In this document: one piece after another, positions 13,001 through 22,010 of the stretch | Layout of the letters: each line of letters opens with the position of its first letter | Position numbering within the stretch: the stretch's first letter is position 1 | From: an uncultured Collinsella sp. | GTDB lineage: Bacteria; Actinomycetota; Coriobacteriia; Coriobacteriales; Coriobacteriaceae | Assembly (NCBI GenBank): GCA_900544095.1 | Contig: UQTV01000006.1 | Location: forward strand, 62,001 to 126,000 | Reading direction: 5' to 3' | DNA length: 64,000 nt | Translations under genes and position numbers: made by a program | The notes under the pieces: model-generated | What the model was told of the DNA's origin: nothing | Databases searched by the model: none | The model's input: only the letters and a program-made list of their open reading frames with translations

Positions 13001-16000
13001 CCTCCTACGACCTTAAGGTCGACGGCACTGTGTTTGCCGTGGGTGATGCGGCCGAGTTCACGCACACCGACCTCGCCTACAATAGCAAGCACACCTACCA
13101 GATTCGTTCGCGCAACGCCGAGGGTTACTCCGCCTGGAGCGATGTGCTCGAGGCGAACTCCGCACTCGATCCGTGGCGGAACGTCCCCGACGCCGAGCAA
13201 ATCACCTGGGAGGGCTCACTTTACGGCAGCCATAAGGCCGAGCTCGCCTTCGACCATGAGTTCCAGTCGGGCGACGGCGGTTTCCACTCCGGTGGCAACG
13301 ATCTGGGCAAGGCGCTTACCGTTGACTATGGACGCGCTTACAAGCTCGATAAGCTCGAGTACTATCCGCGCGATGACGCCGGCAACGGCACTGTGACCAA
13401 GATGCGTGTTGAGACGAGTCTCGATGGCGTCCACTGGACGAGCCAGGAGGTCGATTGGGCACGTTCCGCTGATTGTAAGACGGTAGCGTTTGACGGCACC
13501 GTGGCCGCCCGTTACGTGCGCATGACACCGCTCGCCTCGGTCGGCAATTTCTTCTCCGCGTCCGAGATTGCCATCTACAAGACCGACGGCACGGATGGCT
13601 TCGCCGTGGGCTCCAACCTCAACAAGGCCACGATCTCCGACGGAGACTACTCCAACATGAAGAACTACCTGGGCCTCGAGAATCGCGAGCCCGATACCCC
13701 GACGTTCGGTTCGCAGATCCGCGACCACTTCGCCGACCTCAACGATAACGGCGTTTACGACGTCTACGATTACTCGTTCACCATGGCAGGTCTTGACGGT
13801 GGCACTAAACAAAAGGGCAAGGTCGCAGGTTCGCTCGCGGTGATACCGAGCAAGACCGAGGTCGAGGCTGGTGATGAGATCACCGTTGATGTCTATGCGG
13901 CCGACGCCAAGAACGTCAACGCCCTGGGCGCTCTCGTCAACTTCAAGAGCGACCAGTTCGAGTTTGTGTCCGAGAGCATCGCGCAGGACGGCTCGACTGC
14001 CGGCATGGAGAACCTGTCTCGCGAGAAGGTCCAGTTCGCGGACAGAACGCAGACTATCAATCTCGCCTTTGCCAACCGCGGCGATGGCAAGCTCTACAAC
14101 GGTACCGGCGCGGTGGCGAGTTTCAAGCTCAAGGCCAAGACCGCCGGCAAGGTCGAACTGCCCTCGACATCTTGGCTCATCGGTCCGGCATGCGACGCGC
14201 TTGAGTTTGCGAGCGACGGCACGGTGACGATGCCGGATGTTCCTCAGCCAACGGTCGCCGAGTACGGTCAGGATGCCTTCAACATCACGATGACCAACGA
14301 TGAGCTCACGACCGACGACGGGACCAACGTCGAGAAACTTATCCAGCAGAAGAGCTATAACGCGCTGTTCGATAATAACGAGGGCGACAACGGCTTTGAG
14401 TTCCTATGGGACTGGAGCGGCAACTGGGACAGCGAGGGTAAGCTTCCGAGTTACGTGAAGCTTCCCACCACGATGACATTCGCATTTAAGACGCCGTCGA
14501 AACTCGATAGTGTCGAGGTCGTTAACCGCAACGGTGGCAACGGAACCGTGCAGAAGATCAAGGCTGTCGTGACGTTCGAGGATGGCTCGACCCAAGAGTT
14601 CGCGGGCGGGGAGTACGATTCCTTCCGGGCTCGCTACGCCTTTGGCCTCTCTGCCGAGAACAAGGGCAAGAAGGCGACCAAGGTCGAGGTCACGCCGCTT
14701 GAGGCATCGGGTGACCAGATGCTCACACTGCGTGAGGTCAACTTCAACTACACGCAGGGTGTCGAGGCCATCGAGGGTGTCGAGCTAGGCAAGAACCAGA
14801 CCGAGTTCTTTGAAGGCGACATTACGCCCGTCGACGCCAAGGCTACGCCTGAGAGCGCTGGCTACCCCTATGTGACGGTCGAGAGCTCCGACCCCTCTGT
14901 GGTAAGCGTCTCCGCTGTTCAGGCTGGCGATAGCGTGAGCTACTACCTGCGTGCCAACAAGGCCGGCAAGGCAAAGATCACGGTGGCGTCGGTACTCGAC
15001 CCCTCCAAGACCGCATCCTATGAGGTCGAGGTCAAGGCTGGTGTCGATACCTCTGCGCTCGTGGCAGCGCTTTCCAAGGCCGCGGGCTACAGCGAGTCCG
15101 TCTACACCAAGGATTCCTATGCAGCTCTCACCACTGCGGTCGAGGCGGCTCGGAAGCTCCTCGACAGCGGCCAGGGCAGCTATAGCAAGAAGGATGTCGC
15201 AGACGCCACTGCCAAGATCGAGAAGGCAATCGACGGCCTCAAGATGCGCCCTGTCGATGAGAAGATCCTCATCAACACGCCCGAGAACCGCAAGAACGTC
15301 AAGGTGGCCGACTTCTCGAGTGAGGCCGACTACGAGGGCAGCAACGCCGTCAACGCTCTCGACGGCGACGAGCGGACGCTTTGGCACAGCGACTGGGCCC
15401 ATGGGACCGGTATGCCCCAGTATCTGAGTGTCGACCTGGGCCGCGACTACGATCTCACCGACGTTACATTCCTGCCGCGCCAGGACGGCGGCACTAACGG
15501 CGATATCTTCGAGGCCGAGATACTGGTCTCCGACACTGCCGACGGTTATGAGATGGGCACCGCCGCGTCGATGGGTACGTTCGCCTTCGACAACGACGGC
15601 CGCGTGCTCACCGACCGTGGCGACTGGAAGCAGATGAGCTTTGGCGCCGCGCGCGGTCGCTACGTGACCGTCAAGGTGATTCACGCCGGCGGTGGCGACG
15701 TTGATGCCTACTGCAGCATGGCGGAGCTCAAGTTCTACGGTACGGCCGTCCCCGATCCGGTGGCGAAGGATGATCTCGCTACCGCGATCGAAAAGGTTGA
15801 TGCCGAGGTTGCTGCCGGCGACCTCAAGGCCGGTGACTACACCGAGGCCTCCTGGACGGCGCTCGAGAACGCCCTGGCGAGCGCCCGCGCCATCTTGAGC
15901 GATGAGGACGCCACGCAGGACGAGGTCGACCAGGCGCTCAGGGCGCTCGAGAGCGCCCGCGGCGCGCTCGAGAAGACCCCGGTGGTCCCGGTCGAGAATC

Positions 16001-16431
16001 CGACTAAGAAGCAGCTCAAGGCCCTGGTCAAGCAGGCGAAGGAGACTGACACCAGGGGCAAGACGGACGAGTCTGTCAAGGCCCTGACGGATGCCATTAC
16101 CTACGCCGAGGACGTCTTGGGTGATGAGAATGCTTCCGACACCCAGCTCCAGGCGGCCTATGACCAGCTCAAGCTGGCCATTGAGAGCCTCAGGGATGCC
16201 GACTCCGGCAACCAGGGCGGCTCGGGCAACCAGGGTTCCGGCAATGGCTCGAACGGCGGCAACCAGGCGGGCAAGCCCGCAGGCGACAAGGCCCAGGGCA
16301 GCAAGAAGAACGGTTCGGCGATCCCCAATACCGGCGACCAGACGGCGGCGACCGTCGTGACCGTCGGTGGTCTCGGCGCCATCATCGCCGCGATCGGCGC
16401 TTTCTTCCATCGTCGCAGCAAGGCCAAGTAG
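10018..16431 (+). CDS. Cell-wall-anchored multimodular GH31 glycoside hydrolase
   Basis: A 2137-residue secreted exoglycosidase. The GTG start follows AAAGGAG by five bases and a signal peptide ends near residue 36. Approximate layout: GH31 N-terminal beta domain 50-270; barrel 285-700 with candidate nucleophile Asp480 (LKTDVAWVG) and acid/base Asp531 (IWTGDQYGG); C-terminal beta domains to 960; fibronectin III 968-1050; F5/8 type C 1055-1191; dockerin-like DLNDNGVYDVYD 1198-1261; cohesin-like 1267-1411; another beta-sandwich 1415-1578; Ig-like 1591-1676; FIVAR 1677-1744; F5/8 type C 1755-1908; two FIVAR to 2060; Gly/Asn linker; sorting motif IPNTGD at 2102, membrane helix and RRSKAK tail. 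The KTD and GDQ contexts resemble the GH31 alpha-N-acetylgalactosaminidase branch more than alpha-glucosidases, which would suit host mucin glycans; that specificity is an inference. Confidence 0.9.
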   Translation: MRRNSIFTKRWVKGSAVLVATAATLVFANPQQAIATPLKGVDSATVSQSASNVVDIDFADGIKGRITFLEDGIFRYNVDPKGEFSDYATPRSKSHTAKIQAQPDTSDTYSKPSATVADKGDTIEITGGKATVILDKATGKMSIKSGDRVVVSESASLDLDKKGTVQTLAKEKSENFFGGGTQNGRFLHTNQTIAISNTNNWTDGGVASPNPFYWTSDGYGVLRNTFAEGSYDFGSTDSSTVTTLHSENEFDAYYFVATNEGASNVATEMLQDYYKVTGNPVLLPEYGFYLGHLNAYNRDGWSTTSGQKKWETKGSKSSSEKGDVKYESGMSTGYKLDGTLAAETLNGEGPTVDTENMKATDFDRQFSARQVIDDYEDNDMPLGWFLPNDGYGAGYGQNGYYKTGGVNSDGASSADRLNAVRANVDNLKKFTEYANSKGVSTGLWTQSNLEPDSNPETPWHLLRDFDAEVKTGGITTLKTDVAWVGSGYSFGLNGIKTAYDTVTTGANKRPNIITLDGWAGTQRFGGIWTGDQYGGNWEYIRFHIPTYIGQSLSGNPNIGSDMDGIFGGDPIISARDYQWKTFTPSMLDMDGWGTYRKSPMTHGDPYTGISRFYLKLKAQLMPYIYTSAASAANIDTGNGDAGLPMIRAMLLSDNSEYAASTSTQYQYMFGENFLVAPVYQDTQADENGNDIRNGIYLPNYGTDENPTIWIDYFSGKQYRGGQVLNNYEAPLWKLPLFVKANAIVPMYAENNNPEAVSDTNTKGTDRSQRIVEFFATEGDGTFTQYEDDGSSIENNTTEDDSYGTIDNISYGEHVSTVYSSKAAGGTATFTAEASQGGYNGYDSNRTTTFVANVSAKPTSVVAKNGGSALNVVEVNSQETFDAATPEAGQAVYFYSKTPNLNHYGSDADGTEAEQGESFNNTKITTNPKVYVKFAKTDVAAAAQTLELGGFVNADATLTADRLNENLSAPTNLAAPEDVTTPTSIKLTWGKVDGATSYDLKVDGTVFAVGDAAEFTHTDLAYNSKHTYQIRSRNAEGYSAWSDVLEANSALDPWRNVPDAEQITWEGSLYGSHKAELAFDHEFQSGDGGFHSGGNDLGKALTVDYGRAYKLDKLEYYPRDDAGNGTVTKMRVETSLDGVHWTSQEVDWARSADCKTVAFDGTVAARYVRMTPLASVGNFFSASEIAIYKTDGTDGFAVGSNLNKATISDGDYSNMKNYLGLENREPDTPTFGSQIRDHFADLNDNGVYDVYDYSFTMAGLDGGTKQKGKVAGSLAVIPSKTEVEAGDEITVDVYAADAKNVNALGALVNFKSDQFEFVSESIAQDGSTAGMENLSREKVQFADRTQTINLAFANRGDGKLYNGTGAVASFKLKAKTAGKVELPSTSWLIGPACDALEFASDGTVTMPDVPQPTVAEYGQDAFNITMTNDELTTDDGTNVEKLIQQKSYNALFDNNEGDNGFEFLWDWSGNWDSEGKLPSYVKLPTTMTFAFKTPSKLDSVEVVNRNGGNGTVQKIKAVVTFEDGSTQEFAGGEYDSFRARYAFGLSAENKGKKATKVEVTPLEASGDQMLTLREVNFNYTQGVEAIEGVELGKNQTEFFEGDITPVDAKATPESAGYPYVTVESSDPSVVSVSAVQAGDSVSYYLRANKAGKAKITVASVLDPSKTASYEVEVKAGVDTSALVAALSKAAGYSESVYTKDSYAALTTAVEAARKLLDSGQGSYSKKDVADATAKIEKAIDGLKMRPVDEKILINTPENRKNVKVADFSSEADYEGSNAVNALDGDERTLWHSDWAHGTGMPQYLSVDLGRDYDLTDVTFLPRQDGGTNGDIFEAEILVSDTADGYEMGTAASMGTFAFDNDGRVLTDRGDWKQMSFGAARGRYVTVKVIHAGGGDVDAYCSMAELKFYGTAVPDPVAKDDLATAIEKVDAEVAAGDLKAGDYTEASWTALENALASARAILSDEDATQDEVDQALRALESARGALEKTPVVPVENPTKKQLKALVKQAKETDTRGKTDESVKALTDAITYAEDVLGDENASDTQLQAAYDQLKLAIESLRDADSGNQGGSGNQGSGNGSNGGNQAGKPAGDKAQGSKKNGSAIPNTGDQTAATVVTVGGLGAIIAAIGAFFHRRSKAK

Positions 16432-16451
16432 CCCCAGCAACAGCTAAGCAA

Positions 16452-16493
16452 GCGTGCCCGCCGTCCCACCCAAGGACGGTGGGCATGCTTTTT
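16452..16493 (+). terminator. Terminator of the GH31 gene
   Basis: GCGTGCCCGCCGTCC pairs with GGACGGTGGGCATGC (one G-T pair) around a CACCCAA loop and is followed by TTTTT. It starts 21 bases after the stop codon. Confidence 0.85.
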
Positions 16494-16648
16494 GAATGTA
16501 GGCGGAAAGCTCCGACCCTTCGGCCTTAATCTCGCAAAGCATTCCGTCTCTCACCGAACACATCGGCATCGGTGGCTATACTTGAATTATTTGCAGTTAA
16601 GGGTCGCGGATTCGCTGCGTCACCGCTCTCAACAGGAGGTCTATGTTT

Positions 16649-17113
16649 ATGGCAGATCAGAAGCCGGTTGTCGGGATCATCATGGGTTCCAAGTCCGATC
16701 TGGGCGTTATGGAAGGCTGCACCGCCGAGCTCGAGGCACTGGGTGTGCCCTATGAGCTCGTCATTGCGAGCGCGCACCGCACGCCGGCGAAGGTCCACGA
16801 GTGGGCTTCGACTGCCGCCGATCGCGGTATCAAAGTGATTATCGCCGCCGCCGGCAAGGCCGCTCACTTGGGTGGTGTCGTGGCTGCCTTTACGCCGCTG
16901 CCGGTTATCGGCGTGCCTATGAAGACGAGTGACCTGGGCGGTATGGATTCGCTGCTGTCGATGGTGCAGATGCCTTCGGGCGTGCCCGTGGCCTGCGTTG
17001 CCATCAACGGTGCCAAGAACGCCGCCATCTATGCCACACAGATTCTGGGTGCTTGCGACCCCGAGTACCGCAAGGTTATCGAGAAGATGAAGCAGGAGAT
17101 GGCTGACGCCTAA
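16649..17113 (+). CDS. purE: N5-carboxyaminoimidazole ribonucleotide mutase
   Basis: This 154-residue enzyme of purine synthesis moves the carboxyl group of N5-CAIR to give CAIR. The class signature is complete: GIIMGSKSDL near the N-terminus, ASAHRTP with the catalytic His, and the Gly-rich AAAGKAAHLGGVVAAFT segment. An alternative ATG at 16643 is only three bases from GGAGG, so 16649 (nine bases) is preferred. A class B sortase gene follows. The other purine genes of the window begin 3 kb downstream. Confidence 0.96.
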   Translation: MADQKPVVGIIMGSKSDLGVMEGCTAELEALGVPYELVIASAHRTPAKVHEWASTAADRGIKVIIAAAGKAAHLGGVVAAFTPLPVIGVPMKTSDLGGMDSLLSMVQMPSGVPVACVAINGAKNAAIYATQILGACDPEYRKVIEKMKQEMADA

Positions 17114-17148
17114 GCGTTCCGCCGTTTCACCGCAGTATAAGGAGAGCC

Positions 17149-18147
17149 ATGTCCGATTATCAGGGAAAACGATTCAAGGCTTCTCAGATTCCCGATCCGT
17201 CGAAGCCGGGTGCTGCCCGTGCGGCACAGCAGGGTCGGACATCCTCTCCTCAGCAGTCGCGCGCGCCGCGCCCCGTGACACCGGCGACGCATCGTCGACA
17301 GGACGCGCCGGCCGCATATCGTCCTTCGTCTTATAGCTCCGCTAAGAAGCCGCCCCGGTCTTCATCGCATGCCGCGCCGTCGGATCGCACCGAGCCGCCG
17401 CGCAAAAAGCGCCACTCCATTATTCCCATTCTGCTCATCATCATCGGTATCGGTCTGATTGTCGCCGCCGCCGCTATTTTTATTAATGCCCAGATTGGCT
17501 ATAAGCAGGCGAGCGATTCGTATCAGAAAATCGAGAAGCAATATGTAAGCGATAAGGACGCCAGCGGCGTGCCGATTATCGACTTTGATGCGCTTGCTCA
17601 GACGAACCCCGAGATTGTGGGTTGGATTTACGTGCCGGGAACCAACATCAACTATCCCGTGGTGCAGACCAACAACAACTCCAAATACCTCAACACGCTG
17701 TTCGATGGCACGTCTAACGCCTCGGGTGCCATCTTCTTGGATAGCGATGACACCGCGCCGGGAATGGTCGACCAGCAGACCACGATCTACGGCCACCATA
17801 TGAACGATGGGTCGATGTTCAACGTGATTTCGGATACGACTGACCAGGCAACGTTCGATAGCATTGAATATGTGTACTACATCACGCGCGATGCGACGTA
17901 TAAGTTGCGTCCGCTGGCGACCAAGGTGGTCGAGGACACGTATGCCAAGGCGCGCACGACCAATTTTGAGGGCGACGACGGACTCAAGAACTACCTGTCC
18001 GAGATGCTCGACGGCGCTTCTGCCGTGGCGAGTGATGCCACCGATCGTGCCGCTTCGGCAACTAAGGTTGTAACGCTTGTGACCTGTCGTTCGCTGTCGC
18101 TGAGCAACACACGCGCCGTCATGGTGCTCACGCCGGTCGAGGAATAA
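17149..18147 (+). CDS. Class B sortase
   Basis: A 332-residue membrane transpeptidase that joins sorting-signal proteins to the cell wall. It has a long Pro/Ser/Arg-rich cytoplasmic N-terminus (about 1-85), one membrane helix (about 90-113), then the sortase fold: NPEIVGWIYVPGTNINYPVV is typical of class B. Catalytic residues are His216 (IYGHHM), Cys313 (LVTCRS) and Arg322 (SNTRAV). A good AAGGAG site precedes the ATG and the gene lies 35 bases after purE. No nearby substrate with a class B NPQTN-like motif is seen. The IPNTG-bearing GH31 protein lies just upstream of purE, but a link is only a guess. Confidence 0.93.
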   Translation: MSDYQGKRFKASQIPDPSKPGAARAAQQGRTSSPQQSRAPRPVTPATHRRQDAPAAYRPSSYSSAKKPPRSSSHAAPSDRTEPPRKKRHSIIPILLIIIGIGLIVAAAAIFINAQIGYKQASDSYQKIEKQYVSDKDASGVPIIDFDALAQTNPEIVGWIYVPGTNINYPVVQTNNNSKYLNTLFDGTSNASGAIFLDSDDTAPGMVDQQTTIYGHHMNDGSMFNVISDTTDQATFDSIEYVYYITRDATYKLRPLATKVVEDTYAKARTTNFEGDDGLKNYLSEMLDGASAVASDATDRAASATKVVTLVTCRSLSLSNTRAVMVLTPVEE

Positions 18148-18211
18148 GTTGTTCGAGAGTAGCTAAAAAGGCCCCGTCCCAAATTGGCTACTCGACGACG
18201 GTAAGGGAGAA

Positions 18212-18631
18212 ATGATGCTCGAGAGTGGCAAATTGATGCCTTCGATTGATGCTTGGCTGCGCGAGGCCAAGGCCGATGCTTCGGCGGCAGGCTGTGGGAT
18301 GTATCTGACGCATAACGGTGTGGTGCGCGCGACGCCCAAGGCTGAGGTGCGCGGAGTCGAGACCGATGGCGTGGCGCCAGGCCACAGGGTGGGCGGCATG
18401 GTCTTTGACTACGACGCCGAAAAGGTACGGTCTGCTATCGAGACTACGCGCGCGATGCCGGGTATCGGCTATGTGCGCGTGTGGCTGGCAAGCGGCGAGC
18501 TTACCGTAGGTGACGACATCATGCTCGTGCTTATCGGCGGGGACATTCGCCCACACGTGGTCGATGCACTGCAGGCGCTCGTTGGCACCATCAAGAACGA
18601 ATGCGTGAGTGAGGTCGAGCGCGAGGCATAG
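18212..18631 (+). CDS. MoaE-like molybdopterin synthase catalytic subunit (divergent)
   Basis: A 139-residue protein whose fold pattern resembles MoaE, which transfers sulfur from MoaD to precursor Z in molybdenum cofactor synthesis. The similarity covers YLTHNGVVRATPKAEVRG, then the GELTVGDDIMLVLIGG strand and the DALQALVGTIKNE helix. The family's usual C-terminal Lys-Lys-Glu segment (xxWKKE) is replaced by CVSEVERE, with only one nearby Lys (TIKNE). No other molybdopterin gene is present in the window, so the function may differ. ATG 18212 and 18215 are both possible. Confidence 0.6.
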   Translation: MMLESGKLMPSIDAWLREAKADASAAGCGMYLTHNGVVRATPKAEVRGVETDGVAPGHRVGGMVFDYDAEKVRSAIETTRAMPGIGYVRVWLASGELTVGDDIMLVLIGGDIRPHVVDALQALVGTIKNECVSEVEREA

Positions 18632-18660
18632 AGGATTGCGTCGATAGAAGGATCGTTTAT

Positions 18661-18700
18661 AAAAATGCCCACCGGTACGTGTGATACCGGCGGGCATTTT
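18661..18700. terminator. Bidirectional terminator between convergent genes
   Basis: TGCCCACCGGTA pairs with TACCGGCGGGCA around a seven-base loop. An A run lies on the left and a T run on the right, so it can serve both the MoaE-like gene and the convergent membrane protein gene. Confidence 0.8.
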
Positions 18701-18721
18701 GCGTTTTGGGCGCGGCGGGCG

Positions 18722-19951
18722 CTAAACGCGCGTGGCGTCCTTGGGGCTCATGGTCATGCTCTGGAAGCGGTTCTCCATGTAGTCGTTATCGAAATACTTG
18801 CCGTAGAACTGTGCGACGGGAATGTCCGGCTCCGTGCCGTTAACGCGCTGGTACCAGTAGTCGAGCGACTGCAGCGTCATGACGCCGTCGACCAGCATAA
18901 TGACGGTAAAGATGACGGTGGCCGAGTAGCGGCTCTTCCAGGGGATCTTGTTGATGAGCTTAAGCAGCCTCGGTAGCAGCAGCTTGATCCAGATGAGGCC
19001 ACCTAGGCCCCACAGGCAGGCAAAGCCCGTGCAGGTGCGTCCGCCCGTGAGGACCACGAGCGGATCGGGCAAACCAAACAGCGTTATGTGCGAGTAGCTC
19101 CACGAGACCACGCCAAACGCGGTCTGCATAAACCAGCCCACGAACACCTCAAAGCTCGCGCCGAGCACAGCGCTCACCAGGAAAATGATGATGGGGTTCT
19201 TTTTGTAGAAGCGGTTAAGCACCATGGTCATGAGCACGGCGCCAAATCCGTAGATGGGGCTGAAAGGGCCAAACAGCATGCCGGCGCGGTCCTGGTAGAC
19301 GCCCGGGTCGTTGACCGTCATGTGCCAGATGTCCTCCAAGATAAGTCCCAGTACGCAGCAGACGAAGAATACCCAGAACAGGTTGAAGTAGTTGAGCTTG
19401 ATGTAGCCCTCGCCGGTCTCATCGCGGCCGAGCATGCCCTCGGCGGCGGCATCGCGGTCGAGCATCTCCTGCAGGCGGCGCTGCAGCTCGCGCTCCTGAC
19501 GCAGCGTGGGGTCGACGGTGGCCGAAAGCGCGATGAGGATGCCGAGCTGAATAGCGGGGCGCAGCAAGAAGGGCCCGATACCCTGGAGCATCACGTCGAC
19601 CAAAAGCTCGACGACGGTGAATGCAATAAGGATGTAGGACAGGCGGGCGGCGTTGCGGCGCTGGTTTTTGATAAGGTCCAGGCCAAAGATGATTAGGATG
19701 ACGGCACTTGCCGCAGAGAGCATGATGCCGGCGACGATAAGGCCGACTGCGACGAGCGTGTTGTCGCCGAGCTTTTCGGTGGCGTTGCCGTTAACAAGTG
19801 CCGTGATGACCTGCCACATAAAGGCAGCGACCGACGGGAGCGTGCCCACGCCGGAAAGGATGCACAGGACGGCGTACACCTTAATGATGAGGGGAATCTT
19901 CTTGACCTCTGTGGCGCTGGGGACGCTAGGGTCGAGTTCGTTTCGATCCAT
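18722..19951 (-). CDS. Multi-pass membrane protein, putative ABC-transporter permease type (CmpB-like)
   Basis: A 409-residue integral membrane protein. The N-terminal half has about four helices (residues 22-160) and is followed by a charged Arg/Glu/Asp stretch (165-205). The C-terminal half contains LGLILEDIWHM and FGPFSPIYGFGAV, which match the family annotated as putative ABC-transporter type IV (ABC_trans_CmpB). No ATPase partner is adjacent and the transport role of this family is not established. GAAAGG precedes the ATG on the minus strand. Confidence 0.75.
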   Translation of the reverse strand: MDRNELDPSVPSATEVKKIPLIIKVYAVLCILSGVGTLPSVAAFMWQVITALVNGNATEKLGDNTLVAVGLIVAGIMLSAASAVILIIFGLDLIKNQRRNAARLSYILIAFTVVELLVDVMLQGIGPFLLRPAIQLGILIALSATVDPTLRQERELQRRLQEMLDRDAAAEGMLGRDETGEGYIKLNYFNLFWVFFVCCVLGLILEDIWHMTVNDPGVYQDRAGMLFGPFSPIYGFGAVLMTMVLNRFYKKNPIIIFLVSAVLGASFEVFVGWFMQTAFGVVSWSYSHITLFGLPDPLVVLTGGRTCTGFACLWGLGGLIWIKLLLPRLLKLINKIPWKSRYSATVIFTVIMLVDGVMTLQSLDYWYQRVNGTEPDIPVAQFYGKYFDNDYMENRFQSMTMSPKDATRV

Positions 19952-20237
19952 ACAGAACCTTTCTCGCTTTGTTGTAGGTTATAAGGATACGCCGCCGACC
20001 TGCCAAAAGACAGGACGAACGTCCCAATTGCAACTTTGTAATCCCCAACGGCAGACGCGGCGGCCATCTGGGGGCGCGGGCACTTACACTGGACAGACCG
20101 ATAAAATGTTTGGCAACAAAACTGATTATTAGCTCGGTGGGCTTTTAAAAAGCGCTGCTCATGCGCTGGGGAGCACGTCGCGCCGTGCGTATAATAAGGC
20201 GGGTAACGCCAAAAATACGAGGCTCTGAGGGGATACC

Positions 20238-21908
20238 ATGTCTCAAGAAACCATCCGCGCGGCCGAGCGTGCCGCGGGACAGGTGAACACCATGTCGACG
20301 TATGATCCGGACTCCGACCAGCTGCATGAGGAATGTGGCATTTTCGGCGTATGGGCGCCCGATCGCGACGTGGCTCGACTGACGTACTTTGGCCTGCGTG
20401 CGCTGCAGCACCGTGGCCAGGAATCGGCTGGAATCGCCGTGGGTGACGGCGGCACGGTTATGGTCCGCAAAGATCTGGGCCTGCTCGACCGCGTGTTCTC
20501 CAACGCCGACCTGTCGACGCTCTCCGGCCAGCTGGCCGTGGGCCACGTGCGCTATGGCACCGCCGGTACCAAGAGCTGGGAAGCCTCTCAGCCGCACCTC
20601 TCTACCATCAACAGCGTCATTATCGCGCTCGCGCACAACGGCACCCTCGTCAACACCGACGAGCTGCGCCGTCAGCTGATCGAGCTGGGCGTGCCGTTCC
20701 TCTCCAATTCGGATTCCGAGGTCGCGACCAAGCTTATCGGCTACTTTACCCAGCGTACGGGCCACCTGCGCGAGGGTATTCGCAAGACCATGGAGCTCGT
20801 GCGCGGCGGCTACGCCATGACGCTCATCAACGAGCAGGCGCTCTACGCATTCCGCGATCCACACGGCATTCGCCCGCTCGTGCTGGGCAAGCTGGTGGAC
20901 GAGGGTCTGGACCAGGCCGATGCCGCAGCCGTTTCGCAGCTGCCGTCTCAGGACGGCGCCGCGACGGTCGACTCCGCCGTCCGTGTCACGCGCGCCGGCG
21001 GCTGGGTCGTTGCTTCCGAGACCTGCGCACTCGACATCGTGGGTGCCGAGTACGTCCGTGACGTCCGTCCCGGCGAGATCTTGCGCATCAGCGCCGAGGG
21101 CCTGGTATCCGAGCAGGGCGTGCCTGCAGCCGAAGAGCCCGCCAACTGCATCTTTGAGCAGGTCTACTTTGCCCGCCCCGACTCCATCATGAACGGCAAG
21201 AGCGTCTATGCCTGCCGTTACGACATGGGTCGTCAGCTGGCACATGAGGAGCCTGTCGAGGCTGACCTGGTCATCGGCGTGCCCGACTCCGGCCTGCCGC
21301 CTGCGGAGGGGTATTCGCACGAGAGCGGTATTCCCTTTGGCGAGGGCCTTATCAAGAACCGCTACGTGGGCCGTACGTTTATCGAGCCTACGCAGGAGTT
21401 GCGCGCCATGGGCGTGCGTATGAAACTCAACCCGCTGCGCGACAACATCGAGGGCAAGCGCCTGGTCGTCATCGACGACTCCATCGTGCGCGGCACCACC
21501 ATGGTGCAGCTCGTCAAGATGCTGCGCAACGCCGGCGCCAAGGAGATTCATATCCGCATCAACTCGCCCGAGGTCATCTGGCCGTGCTTCTACGGTATCG
21601 ATACCGACGTGCAGTCGCAGCTTATCAGCGCCAACAAGACGGTCGACGAGATTTGCGAGTATATCGGCGCCGATTCGCTGGCCTTCCTTTCGGTCGAGGG
21701 CCTGCTTAAGGTCATGCCCAAGGGCGGTTACTGCGATGCGTGCTTTACCGGCCGCTACCCCGTGGCGATTCCCGAGAGCTTTGGCCGCGACAAGTTTATG
21801 GAGGGCTTTAAGCCCCGCAACCTGGACAAGCCGCTGCACTTTGACGACGACGCCGTGATCGAGAAATACGACGACCGCAGCTGGGAAGAGGAGCACGGCG
21901 AGGCATAA
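20238..21908 (+). CDS. purF: Amidophosphoribosyltransferase
   Basis: The first committed enzyme of purine synthesis makes phosphoribosylamine from PRPP and glutamine. Length (556 residues) and domains fit: an N-terminal Ntn glutaminase with Cys33 (HEECGIFGVWAP) exposed after propeptide removal, and a C-terminal phosphoribosyltransferase domain with the PRPP loop VVIDDSIVRGTT. Cysteines in KGGYCDACFTGRYP suggest the iron-sulfur type known from Bacillus. The start has GAGGGG six bases upstream; an alternative ATG at 20292 gives a shorter propeptide. A TATAAT box at 20190-20195 may be its -10. purM and purN follow. Confidence 0.96.
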   Translation: MSQETIRAAERAAGQVNTMSTYDPDSDQLHEECGIFGVWAPDRDVARLTYFGLRALQHRGQESAGIAVGDGGTVMVRKDLGLLDRVFSNADLSTLSGQLAVGHVRYGTAGTKSWEASQPHLSTINSVIIALAHNGTLVNTDELRRQLIELGVPFLSNSDSEVATKLIGYFTQRTGHLREGIRKTMELVRGGYAMTLINEQALYAFRDPHGIRPLVLGKLVDEGLDQADAAAVSQLPSQDGAATVDSAVRVTRAGGWVVASETCALDIVGAEYVRDVRPGEILRISAEGLVSEQGVPAAEEPANCIFEQVYFARPDSIMNGKSVYACRYDMGRQLAHEEPVEADLVIGVPDSGLPPAEGYSHESGIPFGEGLIKNRYVGRTFIEPTQELRAMGVRMKLNPLRDNIEGKRLVVIDDSIVRGTTMVQLVKMLRNAGAKEIHIRINSPEVIWPCFYGIDTDVQSQLISANKTVDEICEYIGADSLAFLSVEGLLKVMPKGGYCDACFTGRYPVAIPESFGRDKFMEGFKPRNLDKPLHFDDDAVIEKYDDRSWEEEHGEA

Positions 21909-21947
21909 AACCTGCCATATGGGGACAGGTTTATTTTGGTAGGTTTT
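21907..21947. repeat. GGGACAG-core hairpin repeat
   Basis: AAAACCTGCCA (21907-21917) pairs with TGGTAGGTTTT (21937-21947, one G-T pair) around TATGGGGACAGGTTTATTT. It is nearly the same unit as the two copies at 32987-33026 and 33145-33184. It overlaps the purF stop codon. Confidence 0.7.
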
Positions 21948-22010
21948 ACCTGCTGTTTTGTTGATATGACGGCGCGTGCTGTTATGGCATGCACCGAATC
22001 GAGGACAACT

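Noticed and set aside
18140..18200. Terminator after the class B sortase
   Set aside because: CGAGAGTAGC and GCTACTCG can pair, but there is no T run and the A-run lies on the wrong side. The two genes may be cotranscribed.
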